A stretch of DNA of 64,000 bases from Dromaius novaehollandiae (GCF_036370855.1 NC_088113.1:21472501-21536500), one strand, 5' to 3'; shown: positions 11,701-22,149, numbered from the stretch's first letter. Notes: generated by a model from the sequence alone, not told the origin. Numbers and translations are program-made.

Positions 11701-13959
11701 GGGAGAAGAGAATGTGCAGCAAGAATAAGGCTCCAGAGCTGGGCACTGGAGAGAAAGAGGTGTGAATGAAAGTGGAGCTGGAGGGGGGTGGAGCTCAGCT
11801 CCCTGCTGCTAGGTGCTTGCAGTGTTGTTCTGTGGGTTGGTCCCTCTGGGATCTGTTCTCACTTCATTTTCCTTCCTCCCAGGTGGAAGCTCAAAGTCTC
11901 TGAGCCCGTGAGAAGGGATGGACCAAAGGTATCGGTTGGCCAACACTGCTGGGCTCACCCTCTCCTCCCCTTTGCTCCGTCAGCAGAGCCCTACCTGCTG
12001 TGGGAACGGAGGACAGTTCTAAGCTGTGCTCTGCCCTGATGGGCCTCTGCGTTGCAAAGAAAGAAGCAAGAAGAGGAGTGAAGTGCCCGGAAGCCTATGC
12101 TTGTCTCCCCCAGACACTGTAGCCTGTAGCTGTGGTGTGGTACCAGCTGTTCAGGAGACTTAGGGCGAGCAGTAGTAGCCAGGAGGATCCCACGAGTGTT
12201 ACGTGCCAAGGAGACAGCTTAGAGCAGCCCAGGGTGACATAATTTCCCTCCTCTTGGAAGTCCAGAGGTTTGCAGCTACCTCCCTCCCTCCCAGGCCAGG
12301 GGGCGGTTCTGAGGTTCCCCGTCAGAGATCTGAGGCTCATGGAGCATTGGTTGGCACCAGCTTCATTTCTAATGTTGCCCCTTTTCCAATTGCTCTGTAG
12401 TGGGATCCATCCCGACTGACTGAAACCACAACCTTTGTGCTGGGATCTCGAGCAAACAAGTAAGGAATGGCCCTGTTGATGGAGGGTGGTGTCTCCAAGG
12501 CAGGAGCCCATAAGACTCCTCCCATCACTTCACTTCTCTGCCTCGGAAGCAGTAGGAATGTCACGGGCTTGGGGAGGAGAGGAAGTGTCCCCATACCACT
12601 CAGCACCCCTTCTGCACAGGTGTAACACCCCCCTCATGTTCCTGTTTCAGAGCTCTCGGGATGGGAGGAACAAGAGGGCGACTCTACATCAAACATCCCC
12701 ACCTCTTTAAGGTCAGATACCGCAGCAGGATGCTTCCTCCGTCAGGGTTCGCTCAGAAGCGGTTTGTGGTGGGAATCAGGAATGTGTGCTTTGGCTCATT
12801 TGTTTTCTTCCTCTCCCACACCCTTGTTTGTTGTCTTAGAACCCGTAGAGTCTGGCTGGCACACTGAAACATAAGTTAACGGCCTAGTGCAGCCTCTGAA
12901 GTGGTGCCTTTGCCTGGAGCCAGGGTTTTACTCTGAAGTAAAAGCAGGCAGAGCTGAGCACTCCCTCCTGGGAGATAAAGATCGGCAGCATTTGGGGGGT
13001 CATGGAATCGCAGCGGAGCACTAGAATGGAGTTCAGTGTCCGAATACAGGGGTGGTCAGAGCAAAAGGTCTGTTGCCTGTGTTCAGCTAGGTCCTTGCTG
13101 CTTTATTGCAGTACGCAGCTGATCCGCAAGATAAGCACTGGCTGGCAGAGCAGCAGCACATGAGGGCCACTGGGGGCAAGATGGTGAGTACGTCCAGGCT
13201 TGCGCCTGCCGCAGCCTGAGAGAGAACTGTGCAGAAACCCAACTCAGGATTAAAACGGGCGAATGAGCAGTAAACCAGGGCACATGCAGCAAAACCAGTG
13301 TGTTGTGGGGAAGGCGAGTTTGTGCAGAAGGCCAGGCAGAGCACAGTGAGGCAGCTGTTCCTGGGTGCTTGGGGCACCTCGGCCAAGGAGATTGTTTTGC
13401 TGCTCCTCTGGGCTTTGGGCGTACGTGAGAGAGTAGGGCAGAACCAGGAGGTACCGGAAGCCCCTCTTGGGAGCAGGTCTGCAGGCTGGCCGGGTTTCGC
13501 AGGGGAAGGGGGTTATGAGGCTTCCATCGCTGTGCCAGGCAGACATCTCATTTCTGAGCAGAAGCACAGTGTGTCTAAAGCTCGTGCGTGCGAAACCTGA
13601 AGCGTCTGCCCCTTGTGCTGCAGGCATATCTCCTCATCGAAGAGGATATTCGGGATCTGGCTGCCAGTGATGACTACAGGTGAGGCTAGAAGCCGAGATG
13701 TCCTGGGTGCTGTAACCTCCTCCCCTTTCGTGAAAATGGCCCGGACCTGGGGGCTGCCCTGCCCTTCCAGGAGCTGCAGGGCTCCCGCTTAGCGCTGGCC
13801 TCTGCCCTCCGCAGGGACTCCGTTGACCTGAAGCTGGAGGAGCTGAAGCCATTCATCCCGCCGGCGTGGATGACGGAGAAGATGCAGAAGTACATGGAGA
13901 CGCTTCGCAACGGAGGGGACCTGCTGACGCTGCCTCTGGAGGGGCCCCCTGAGCCCTGA
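8780..13959 (+). CDS. DNTTIP1: DNTTIP1 (TdIF1), deoxynucleotidyltransferase-interacting protein 1
   Basis: Nuclear scaffold of the mitotic deacetylase complex MiDAC with HDAC1/2, MIDEAS and related factors; it also binds terminal transferase. Thirteen coding exons join in phase: 8780-8866, 8941-9011, 9545-9641, 9849-9947, 10642-10710, 11171-11227, 11463-11524, 11883-11928, 12401-12459, 12651-12711, 13112-13183, 13624-13679 and 13815-13959. They give 326 residues against 329 in human. The start sits in GCCGCCATGG. The N-terminal block SPWNIMIKHRQVQRRGRRSQ and the helical dimerisation region (PSINEEIRGVFNKYMK, NVRDNVGEEVDPEQLIQE) are conserved. The exon 6/7 join gives an AT-hook-like KKRKGRPPG. 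The C-terminal SKI/SNO/DAC-like DNA-binding region includes MGGTRGRLYIKHPHLFK and YLLIEEDIRDLAASDDYR. No disruption was seen. Confidence 0.97.
9015..9480. repeat. G-rich minisatellite in DNTTIP1 intron 2
   Basis: Degenerate units built on GGGCCGGACTGGGC followed by runs of G fill almost the whole intron between exons 2 and 3. The G-runs on the plus (sense) strand could form G-quadruplexes. Confidence 0.75.
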
Positions 13960-14018
13960 GGACTGCCCTGCCCAGTGGCCCCGCCGCTGCCCGGCGCCAA
14001 CCCCGCGCCGGCCCTTGC

Positions 14019-14024
14019 AATAAA
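14019..14024 (+). terminator. DNTTIP1 poly(A) signal AATAAA
   Basis: A canonical AATAAA lies 60 bases after the DNTTIP1 stop codon, implying a very short 3' UTR. The UBE2C promoter begins about 120 bases further on. Confidence 0.85.
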
Positions 14025-14058
14025 GCTGCTTCGCACCCGCATCCGCTGCCTCCTCGCC

Positions 14059-14081
14059 GGGGGGGGGGGGGGGGGGGGGGG
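14059..14081. repeat. G homopolymer, 23 bases
   Basis: An uninterrupted G run lies between the DNTTIP1 poly(A) signal and the UBE2C promoter. Its exact length is likely polymorphic or error-prone. Confidence 0.9.
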
Positions 14082-14137
14082 AATGGCGGGGCCTGGCCCT
14101 TTAAGGGGTCCCCCGGGACCCCCCACCGAATTGGGAG

Positions 14138-14309
14138 TTACGTCACGAGTGAGCCACCAATAGGGGAGCTTCCGGGGCGTAGCCGTCCGGCCAATCTGTG
14201 GCCGGCCGCTGTTTCCAAGGCAACGGCATCCCTCGCGAGCGGCGATTGGCCGGCTCGAAGGGAGCGCGCCGCCGATTGGCGGAGGCGCTGCGGGTTTGAA
14301 ACATTCAAA
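14138..14309 (+). promoter_or_regulatory. UBE2C cell-cycle promoter: CRE, four CCAAT boxes, CHR
   Basis: TTACGTCA (14138-14145) is an ATF/CREB-type site. CCAAT boxes lie at 14157-14161 and 14191-14195, and inverted (ATTGG) at 14245-14249 and 14275-14279. A CHR element TTTGAA at 14295-14300 is mirrored by TTCAAA at 14304-14309. Multiple NF-Y boxes spaced 30-54 bp upstream of a CHR are the known arrangement of late cell-cycle genes repressed by DREAM and activated by MYBL2-MuvB/FOXM1. UBE2C is a classic example in mammals. Confidence 0.85.
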
Positions 14310-14592
14310 CGGGGGCGCGGGAGCGGCGGGGGCGAGCGGCAGCCGCGGCGGGAGCGGAGCGGGGAGCCGGGAGCCGGGACGGGAGCGCGACAGCGCCGGG
14401 GCCCGGAGCCGAGCCGAGCCAGGGACAGCGCCAGGGGCAGCGAGGCCCGGAGCAGAGCCGAGCCGAGCCGGGGGCAGCGGGACGAGCCGGGCCGGGCCGG
14501 GAGCAGCGCCGGGCGCAGCAGGACGCGAGCAGCCGGGGCCGGGGCGCAGCCGGAGCCGGGGCGCGGGAGCCGGGGCGCAGCCGGGAGCCGCG

Positions 14593-15729
14593 ATGGCCTC
14601 GCAGAACGCGGACCCCGCCGCCGTGCCCAGCGCGGCCGCCCGCAAAGGGGCTGAGGCGGGGGGCACGGCCGCCCGCGGCTCCGTGGGGAAGAGGTGAGGC
14701 GGCGCCGGGCCGGGCCGGGCGGCTCGGGGGAGCGGAGCGGAGCTCGGGCCGGGGCGGCTCGGGGGAGCGGGGCGGAGCTCGGGCCGGCCGCCTAACGCGA
14801 GCTTCCCCGCAGGCTGCAGCAGGAGCTGATGGCGCTGATGGTGAGTGGGGCGCGCCGGGGGGGGGCCCGGGCTCGGAGCCGCGCTGACGGCGCTGCCCCC
14901 GCAGATGTCCGGTGACAAGGGCATCTCCGCCTTCCCCGAGTCCGACAACCTCTTCAAGTGGATCGGCACCATCGACGGCGCGGCCGGCACGGTGAGCGGC
15001 ACGGGGCTGCCCTCGAGGGTCCCCCCCCCGAGCCTGCCTCCCCCCCCCCCGGGGCCGGCCCCCCCGCCGGGGCCGGCCCCCTCCCCTGACCGCCGCCCCC
15101 AGGCCTACGAGGACCTGCGGTACAAGCTGTCCCTGGAGTTCCCCAGCGGGTACCCCTACAACGCGCCCACCGTGCGCTTCGTCACGCCCTGCTACCACCC
15201 CAACGTCGACACCCAGGGCAACATCTGCCTCGACATCCTCAAGGACAAGTGGTCGGCGCTGTACGACGTCCGCACCATCCTGCTCTCCATCCAGAGCCTG
15301 CTGGCAGGTGGGACCCGCGCCGGGGCGGGGGGCTGCGCGCTGGGCCAGAGCTGCGCCTGCCGCCGGGGCACAGCGGGGCTCGGGGCCGCCCACCCCCCCG
15401 CTCACCCCGCGCCCCCTCCCCAGAGCCCAACGTCGAGAGCCCCCTGAACACGCACGCGGCCGAACTCTGGAAGAACCAAGCTGGTGAGTGCTTGGGGGGG
15501 GGGGGGGACCCCCATTCCTGCCTGGACCGGCAGCCGGGCGGCCCCCGGGGCCTGCTGCACGGGGGGGGCTGCCTGCCCGGCCCCATGGCACCACACGGGG
15601 CTGCACCGCATCTGCCCGCTGCGCCCGGCCGCTCTGCCGAGGCCTCAGCACGCGCTCTGCCTCTCCTCAGCCTTCAAGAAGTACCTGCGGGAAACGTACG
15701 CCAAGCAGGCCAAGAGCCAGGAGACCTGA
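14593..15729 (+). CDS. UBE2C: UBE2C (UbcH10), APC/C ubiquitin-conjugating enzyme E2
   Basis: The E2 that initiates ubiquitin chains on anaphase-promoting complex substrates (cyclin B, securin) to drive mitotic exit. Six coding exons are 14593-14693, 14813-14840, 14905-14991, 15103-15307, 15424-15483 and 15671-15729. They total 179 residues, the human length. The unstructured N-terminal extension typical of UbcH10 is present ([19 protein letters not shown]), then the UBC fold with the HPN motif ([10 protein letters not shown]) and catalytic cysteine at residue 114 in NICLDIL, matching human Cys114. Conserved pieces include [19 protein letters not shown] and [13 protein letters not shown]. An unusual feature is alanine before EPN in place of the human glycine at the exon 4/5 border. 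The introns are very short. Confidence 0.98.
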
Positions 15730-15880
15730 CCCCGCGTCCCCCCCCCCCGCGGCGGCGGCGTCTCCCTGCCGCGCCCGGGTCTCCGCTCTCCCGCCCTCCC
15801 TGTCCCGCCGCTCCCCGCGGCAGTTGTATCATAGGCTGTTTTTAAATTAATTCTGCAGTCCGAGCCACGGTTAACGTATA

Positions 15881-15886
15881 AATAAA
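15881..15886 (+). terminator. UBE2C poly(A) signal AATAAA
   Basis: AATAAA lies about 150 bases after the UBE2C stop. The opposite-strand signal of the next gene is only about 200 bases away, so the two genes converge. Confidence 0.8.
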
Positions 15887-16086
15887 TGCACATTTATAAC
15901 TGTGCTCCGGGGCCCCAGGGCTGAGCTGGCGCCCTGCCCCTGCGAATCGCCCAGCGGCTCCTTCCCATGGCAGCCGTGACCGGAGCAAGGATGCGGGTTG
16001 CTCTGTCCCCGGAGCATCGCCCCGTGCCCTCTGCCAGCGTGGGAATCGGGATGGAGGGACAACAGCGCTCGTGGGGTGACAGAGGC

Positions 16087-16092
16087 TTTATT
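16087..16092 (-). terminator. Poly(A) signal of the RGS9BP-like gene
   Basis: TTTATT on the plus strand reads AATAAA on the minus strand, 43 bases past the stop codon of the RGS-anchor-like gene. Confidence 0.7.
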
Positions 16093-16134
16093 AACCCTCG
16101 GGGGTGCCCGGGGCGGCCTCCCTGCAGCAGGGGC

Positions 16135-17075
16135 TCACAGCACCGTGCAGCAGAGCCCAGTGCCTGGCCGCGGCCCCCGGGCCACCACACCGCCGCTGCC
16201 CCCCGCCCGGCCCCGCTGCCCGGCCTCCACCGCCCACACGGGGATGTTGGCTCTGCTCTCCATCTCGGCCAGCATGGCCCTCACCTGCTCCACCTCCTCC
16301 TCGGGGCACAGGGCGGCTGGGGGCTGCTGGGGGCCGCGGCTCCCCCCGCCCCGGGGGCGGCCGCCCAGCCCGGTGCGCAGCGGGGCCGCGCCGGGGCCCT
16401 GCGGGGCGAAGAGCTGGCCGAGGCGGTGGGCTCGGCGCAGGTCGCGCAGGAGGAGCTCCAGGGCGGAGAGGAAGAGCACCCACAGCCGCTCCAGCTCCCG
16501 GCGCTCCTCGGGGCTGGCCGGCGGGTGCTGCAGCCCGGCCACCAGCGCCCTGCGCAGGCCTGCGGGACACGCGGCGCTGAGCGGGGACGGCCCCGCGTGC
16601 AGCCTCTTCCAGCCCCCCCAGCCCCAGCATGGGGGACACGGTGTGGGGCACTGCGCCGTCCCGGCTGCCGGGGGGTCACCCTGCCCGCACCCCTGCGCGG
16701 GGGCCGGGGGCGAGTGCGGTGCAGGCGGTGCAGGATGCATGTGGCATGGGGGTGAGCGCGGTGCAGGGTGCTGGTGGTGCAGGGTGCATGTGGCAGGGGG
16801 ACGAGCACGGTGCAAGCGGTGCAGGGTACATGCGACCCGGGGGAGAGCATGGTGCAGGGTGCTGCACGCCCAGTGCCCCCCGCACCCCTCCCCGCGGGCC
16901 GGCCGTGCCTACCGGCGCTGAGCTCGCGGGCCCGGGCGCTGCTGCGGCGCAGCTCCTCCCGCAGCTGGGCACAGTCCGCGCTGCCGCCCAGCTGCAGCAC
17001 CAGCTGCCGGTGCCCGGCCGTGGCGGTGCTCAGGGCAGCCGCGCACGCCCCTGCCACGCTGAATGCCCCCGCCAT
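16135..17075 (-). CDS. RGS9BP/RGS7BP-like R7-RGS membrane anchor protein
   Basis: Two exons (16913-17075 and 16135-16559) encode 195 residues. I place it in the R7-RGS anchor family (R9AP/R7BP) from three features. The early block AGHRQLVLQLGGSADCAQLR parallels YHHLVLTVGGSADSQNLRQE of human R9AP. The middle ERRELERLWVLFLSALELLL parallels R9AP's ERLWVAF..CLDLLEADM. A heptad-like segment EEEVEQVRAMLAEMESRANI follows, then a Trp-containing turn. R9AP ends in a transmembrane helix; this protein instead ends GLCCTVL, more like the palmitoylated CC tail of R7BP. CTVL also fits a CaaX box with leucine last (geranylgeranyl type). The predicted role is tethering RGS6/7/9/11-Gbeta5 to membranes; that is inference. 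It sits between UBE2C and TNNC2, where mammals have no such gene. Confidence 0.8.
16700..16865. repeat. GC-rich tandem repeat in intron of the RGS9BP-like gene
   Basis: The phrase GGTGCAGGGTGCATGTGGCA recurs degenerately about three to four times with flanking GGGGGAGAGCACGGTGC segments, inside the intron (16560-16912). Confidence 0.65.
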
Positions 17076-17610
17076 CCGCCGCCGCGACGCCCCGGGGCTC
17101 CGATCCCTCCTGCGGGCCCGGTGTGCCGGGCGGCTGCCGGTCGTGGCTGTGCCGCGCTCCTCCCCGCCGGGGAGGCTGCAGCAGGCGCATGGGAGCGGAG
17201 GTCCCCGGGGAGCGGTGACGTGCCGGCAGCCTGGCACTGGGCTCCCTGCGGCAGCTTAACCCCCCCGGCCCCGGGACTGGGGGTCCCTGGCCAGGCTCCG
17301 TGTGCACCCGCATCCCTGTGCCCTGGCGGGCAGAGCAGCCCCCGGCTGGGGAGGGCTCCCGGGGTTATTTCCCGCATGGCCCCCAGCTGAGCCGACCCCC
17401 GTGCCATGGGGCCGCGCGCCCTCGTCCCGTGCCGGCAGCCCTGCGTGGAAAATCTGAGCTCACGGCTGGCACCAGCCAGCAGCCTGCGGGAATGGCCCCC
17501 CATCCCAGCCGCCCCCCGGGCAGCCGGCTCCACGCTGCCCCCGGCATCCGCCCCGGCCCATCGCTGCCGCCCCGCGGGAGAGCCCAGCCAGCAGCTCCAG
17601 CCTTTCCCCT

Positions 17611-17616
17611 TTTAAT
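17611..17616 (-). terminator. Probable TNNC2 poly(A) signal (ATTAAA)
   Basis: TTTAAT on the plus strand is ATTAAA on the minus strand, about 175 bases downstream of the TNNC2 stop. No AATAAA was seen nearby. The rest of 17076-17610 is GC-rich and holds the promoter side of the RGS9BP-like gene; no other gene was seen. Confidence 0.5.
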
Positions 17617-17788
17617 GAGGCTCAAACGTAAACCGCGTTCGACGGAGCCGGGGTCTCCCAGCCGCCCGCGGTGCCGCCAGGCAAGTCCAGCCCGGCGCGG
17701 GGCCCGGTGCGGCGGCCGTGCTGCTTTCCGCGGCCGGCGGCAGAGCGGGGCTGCAAGCGGCGGCCGGGCCCCGGGAATGTGTGGTCCC

Positions 17789-19501
17789 TTACTGCACGCC
17801 CTCCATCATCTTGAGGAACTCTGCAAGAGAGCGGCATCGTCAGCGCCGGGGCCCTGCCTGGGCGCTCAGCACCACAGCTGGGTGCTCAGCACCGCGGTCT
17901 GGGGCTGGTCGGTGCAGCGGGTGCTGGTGCTCACCGTCAAAGTCGATGCGGCCATCGTTGTTCTTGTCCGAATCCTTCATGAGGTCCTCTATGTCCTCCT
18001 CGGTGACGTGCTCGCCGGTGGCCCTGAGGATCTCGCCCAGCTCCTCGATGTCGATGAAGCCGTCGGCGTTCCTGCGGGAGGCCGGGGCAGGGCGTCGGGC
18101 GGGCGGGCGGGATGCGGCCGCCGGCCGGGCGCCCGCGGGTGTCACCCCCACTCACTTGTCGAAGACGCGGAAGCAGTTGGCCAGCTCCTCCTCGGACTTG
18201 CCCTTGGCGTCCTCCTTCATCTGGCGCACCATCATCACCAGGAACTCCTCGAAGTCGATGGTGCCGCTGCCTGCGGGAGGAAGGCCGGCAGCGGTGAGGC
18301 GCGGCGCCCGGGGCCCGCCGGCCCGCCGGGGAGGGCTGCTCACCGTCCTCGTCCACCTCCTCGATGATGGCGTCCAGCTCCTCCTTGGTGGGGTTCTGGC
18401 CCAGCATCCGCATCACCGTGCCCAGCTCCTTGGTGCTGATGTCCCCGCCGCCGTCCGCGTCGAACATGTCGAAGGCAGCCTTGAACTCTGCGGGAAGGGG
18501 GGTCAGGCGGGGCAGCGCGGCCCCCGGGGGAGACCCCCGGCCAGGGTCCGGCCCCCGGCCTCCCTCACTCACCCGCGATCATCTCCTCGCTGAGGAAGGC
18601 CCGGGCCTCTGCCTGCTGGTCCGTCTGCAAGGCGAGGGGAGAGGGGGTCGCCGCCAGCCCCACGCCCCCCTGCCCCTGTGCCGGCTAGCACAGCACTGCG
18701 CCCCGGGCGAGGAGCTTTGCAGTGGGGCGAGGAGCTTTGCAGTGGGGCGAGGAGGTTTTCACTGGGACGAGGAGCTTTGCCATGGGGAAAGTCCTGGCTC
18801 CCAGCACCTGGCTCCGGCGCATCTCCGCACCGCGCAGCCCCGCAGCCCGGCCCACGGGTGCCCACGACAGCACTGGCACGGCTGGCACTGGTGGCACCGT
18901 GCTTGGGGCGTGCGTGCCCCGGGTGTCCCAGGTGCCGCCAGGCATCGGCCCGCCGTGGGGCCCCCATCCCGGCCAGGGCCCCCCCGGAGCCGGGGCCAAG
19001 GTCCCGCCGGTCCCCGCCGCGCGGCCTTGGCATCCCAGGCGTGCGGCACTATTTTTGGGAGCTCCTTAGCTCCCCTTATAGGGAGCCGCGGGCCCGCGGG
19101 CACCTGTCGGCCCTGGATCGAGTTTCGCCTGGAGAGCCGGTCGCCCCCGGTGCCGCCGGCGTCCCATGACCCAGCGCTCAGCTTACAGCCGCCGCTGCTG
19201 CCTCCTCATCCTCCTCCTCCTCCTGCCCGATGCAGCGCAGCCCCAGCTCCGGCCGGGCTGGCCCCAGCATCGCCCCGGGGCCGTGCACCCCTCGGGACGG
19301 CCGCACGGCCCCTGCCCCTGCGGCGCAGCCCCTGCCCGTGCCGTCGGCACCGCGCGGCTCAGCCCGGCCCGCGGCGATGCTGCTCCCGCCGCTGCAGCAT
19401 TCCCGCCGCCCGGCATCCCGGGATGCGTGCGCAGACCGGCACCGGCGCAGCCCCTCGCGCCCGGCACGCGGCACGCGGCGGGACCTTACCATCGAAGTCA
19501 T
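17789..19501 (-). CDS. TNNC2: TNNC2, troponin C of fast skeletal muscle
   Basis: Calcium sensor of the thin filament in fast skeletal muscle. Exons in transcript order are 19490-19501, 18573-18624, 18344-18487, 18156-18270, 17935-18071 and 17789-17820; all phases agree. The product has 163 residues, equal to chicken and three longer than human, starting MTSM where chicken has MASM. Four EF hands are visible. The two N-terminal regulatory loops are [12 protein letters not shown] and [12 protein letters not shown]; the two C-terminal structural loops are [12 protein letters not shown] and [12 protein letters not shown]. All four keep acidic first and twelfth positions, as expected for the fast isoform; the slow/cardiac isoform has a dead first loop. 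It ends KMMEGVQ. Confidence 0.98.
18709..18788. repeat. 20-bp tandem repeat, 4 copies, in TNNC2 intron 1
   Basis: The unit GAGGAGCTTTGCAGTGGGGC is repeated four times; the third copy is divergent (GGTTTTCACTGGGAC). Confidence 0.9.
19049..19106 (-). promoter_or_regulatory. Candidate muscle regulatory cluster in TNNC2 intron 1
   Basis: CTATTTTTGG at 19049-19058 is one mismatch from a CArG box, CCTTATAGGG lies shortly after, and an E-box CACCTG is at 19101-19106. Troponin genes are known to have first-intron muscle enhancers with MEF2 and E-box sites; assignment here is inference. Confidence 0.4.
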
Positions 19502-19842
19502 TTCTGCCGCTTCCCCCCCGGGGAGTCACCGCCCGCTGCACCGAGAAGCCCCCCGACGCTCCCCGGGGGCCCTGGCGCCCCAATTTGTAGCGTCCCCGCG
19601 CTGCGCCCTGCCCCTGCCGCTGCCCCCCGGCCCCGGCAGCCTATCAGCGCCCCGGCACCAGCCCGGCCCCGCTCACTGGCGACGGGCGCGTTTTACCTAA
19701 TTTAGCCAAAGCGTTTTTGGCCAAGCGCTGGGGATTAACCGCGGGGCCGGGGCCGGGACAGAAATTCAAGCCCGGCGGGGAGGGACGCTGGAGCCCTGAC
19801 AGGCGCCCGGCTCTGCCCCGGGGCGGCCCGGCGAGGACGGGG

Positions 19843-19852
19843 TTAAAAATAG
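19843..19852 (-). promoter_or_regulatory. Perfect MEF2 consensus upstream of TNNC2
   Basis: TTAAAAATAG matches YTAWWWWTAR exactly and lies about 340 bases upstream of the TNNC2 start codon, in otherwise GC-rich DNA. The orientation of the consensus is ambiguous. Confidence 0.5.
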
Positions 19853-20201
19853 CTGCAGGCAGCCGGCATCGCCCCACGCAGCATCCCCGCTCCGGCCCCG
19901 GGGTGCGGGAGGACGAGGCACCGCCAGCCCCGAGCCCAAGCCCGTGTCCCGCCCCCCGCAGCACCCGGCTGCCCCCGGCCCCGACGCTGTCCGGGAGCGC
20001 AGCAGCGGCAGCGCATCCCGGCCTGGGGAAAGCCCTGACTTTTGTGCCGGAGCGAGAGCAGGAAAAATGCCCGGCGTCTCCCAGCAGCATCCCGGCACGT
20101 GGGAGCTGGGGACGACCCACCCCGGCCTCGTAGGGTGGAGTGGAGGCTCAGGGTGCTGCTTTGGGGCATCCCCGGCACCGGAGGCAGACCCTGTCCGAGC
20201 C

Positions 20202-20344
20202 TGGGGAGCACAGTCCCCATCCCAACCGGCAGAGCACGGTCCCCATCCCAACCCAGGCAGCGCGGTCCCCGTCCCAACCCAGGCAGCACGGTCCCCATCC
20301 CAACTGGGGAGCACACGGTCCCCATCCCAGCCCGGGGAGCGCGG
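20202..20344. repeat. Tandem repeat of about 27 bp, 5-6 copies
   Basis: Units are based on GCACGGTCCCCATCCCAACC with a short variable joint (CAGGCA or GGGGA). It lies in the spacer between TNNC2 and SNX21. Confidence 0.85.
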
Positions 20345-20819
20345 GGTGCTGAGCCGGTGCAGCCGGCGCCAGGGAGCACGGAGCGATGGGAGCAGCTGGG
20401 CTGTTCCTCGATATTAATAGACATTCCCAAGAAAGCCGCGAGGAGGGCCCGGGCATGGCGCTAAATAAGGCCGGGCGAGCGCCTGGCGCAGGACGCGGGC
20501 CGTGGCGGCGGCCCAGCCAGCCGGGGCGTGTGGCGGGGCCGGCCGGGCGCCAGGGCAGCGGAGGCCCCATGGCACAGCGGGTCGGGGATCCCGGCAGCGG
20601 GTGTCAGGGCCCAGGGTGCCGCAGTCCCGGGCACCGGCACACGGGGTTCCTCTGCCTAGGACGGGCAGCGATGCCGGGTGGCTCCGGGCTCATCCCGGCC
20701 GGCCCTGGGCTGTCCGACCTGGCTGTGCCTGATCCGGACCGGCTCCGGACTGGCTCCGTGCTGCCCCAGGCAGGACCGGCCCAGGCAGCCGGCACGGCTG
20801 AACCGGGCTGTGCCAGACC

Positions 20820-21850
20820 GTGCTGGGCCAGACCGGGCTATAGCGGACCACGCCGGCCCGGGCTGTGCCGAGCCAAGCCAAGCCAAGCCTCCCCGGCGGT
20901 GCCGGCCCCGGCCGGGCCACGTTGTGCGGGGTTGTGCTGTGCCGTGCTGTGCCGTGCCGGGGGGACTGGGCCAGGCCGGGCCAGGCCATGTCGCATCAGG
21001 CTGTGCTGCACCGCGCCGGGCTGCGCTGTGCTGCACCGGGCTGTGTCGGGCTGTGCTGCACGGTGCCAGGCTGGGCTGTGACGCACCACACCGAGCTGCC
21101 CTGCGCTGCACCGTGCTGTGCCGTGCTAGGCTGGGCTGCGCTGCACCGTGCCAGGCTGTGCTGTGTTGCACGGTGCCATGCCACGCTGCACTGTGCCGTG
21201 CCAGGCTGTGCTGCGCTGTGCCAGGCTGTGCTGTGTTGCACGGTGCCGTGCCAGGCTGCACTGTGCCGTGCCAGGCTGTGCTGCACCGTGCCAGGCTGCA
21301 CCACGCTGCACTGTGCCGTGCCGGGCTCTGCTGCGCTGTGCCCTGCTGCGCTGCACGGTGCCGTGCCAGGCCGGGGGGGCCGTGCCAAGCCAGGCCACGC
21401 TGTGCCGTGCTGCGCTGTGCTGCACCGCGCCTTGCTGCGCAGTGCCGTGCCGGACTGGGGGGACTGTGCCAGGGCAAACCAGGTCATGCCGTGCTGCACC
21501 ATGCCAGGCTGTGCTGCACCGCGCCTTGCTGCACTGTGCCGTGCCGGACTGGGGGGACTGTGCCAGGCCAGGCCATGCCATGCCGGGCCGCACTGCACCG
21601 TGCTGCGCTGGGCCGTGCTACACTGAGCCGGGCTGGGCTGCAGTGCACTGTGCCGTGCCGTGCGGAGCCGTGCTGGGCTGCGCTGCGCCGAGCCGTGCCA
21701 GGCTGAGCCGGAGGGGCCGCGCCGGGCTGAGCCGAGCCGAGCCGAGCTGTGCCGGAGGAGCCGTGCCGGGCTAAGCCGAGCCGAGCCGAACCGGGCCGAG
21801 CCGGAGGAGCCGTGCTGCACCGTGCCGAGCCGAGCCGAGCCGAGCGGCGT
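20820..21850. repeat. About 1 kb of degenerate GC-rich satellite-like repeat
   Basis: Dense short motifs GTGCCAGGCTGTGCTGCACC and GTGCCGTGCC repeat with period near 20 bp. A higher-order phrase CCGGACTGGGGGGACTGTGCC appears twice, 94 bp apart (near 21451 and 21545). Toward 21700-21840 it grades into GAGCC/GAGCCGAGCC repeats. It has no stops in several frames on both strands, which creates large false reading frames. Confidence 0.85.
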
Positions 21851-22149
21851 CGGGGGGGCGGCGGCGGCCCCGCGATCCGGGTTCCCGGCGGAGGCGGAGC
21901 CGCGCAGGGAGGATCCCGGGACGGGCCGCGGCGGCGCAGCCATCGCTCGGCGCGGCCGGGGCGGCCGAAGGGCCCGGGACAGCTCGGTGCGGGGCGGCCC
22001 GGGCTGCGCCGGGACGGGACGGGACGGGGCGGGGCGGGACGGGGCGGCCCGGGCTGCGCCGCGCACCGGGTGTCCCGGGTCCGGGGGACGGGACCGGGCC
22101 CGCGGCGGGGGCGCCCCGGGGTGCTGCGGCCGCGGGGGGGAGTCCCGCG

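Noticed and set aside
13686-15651. Open frames of 438 and 448 codons on the minus strand
   Set aside because: They overlap DNTTIP1 and UBE2C exons antisense in a region of extreme GC content; residue make-up is only Pro/Ala/Gly/Arg.
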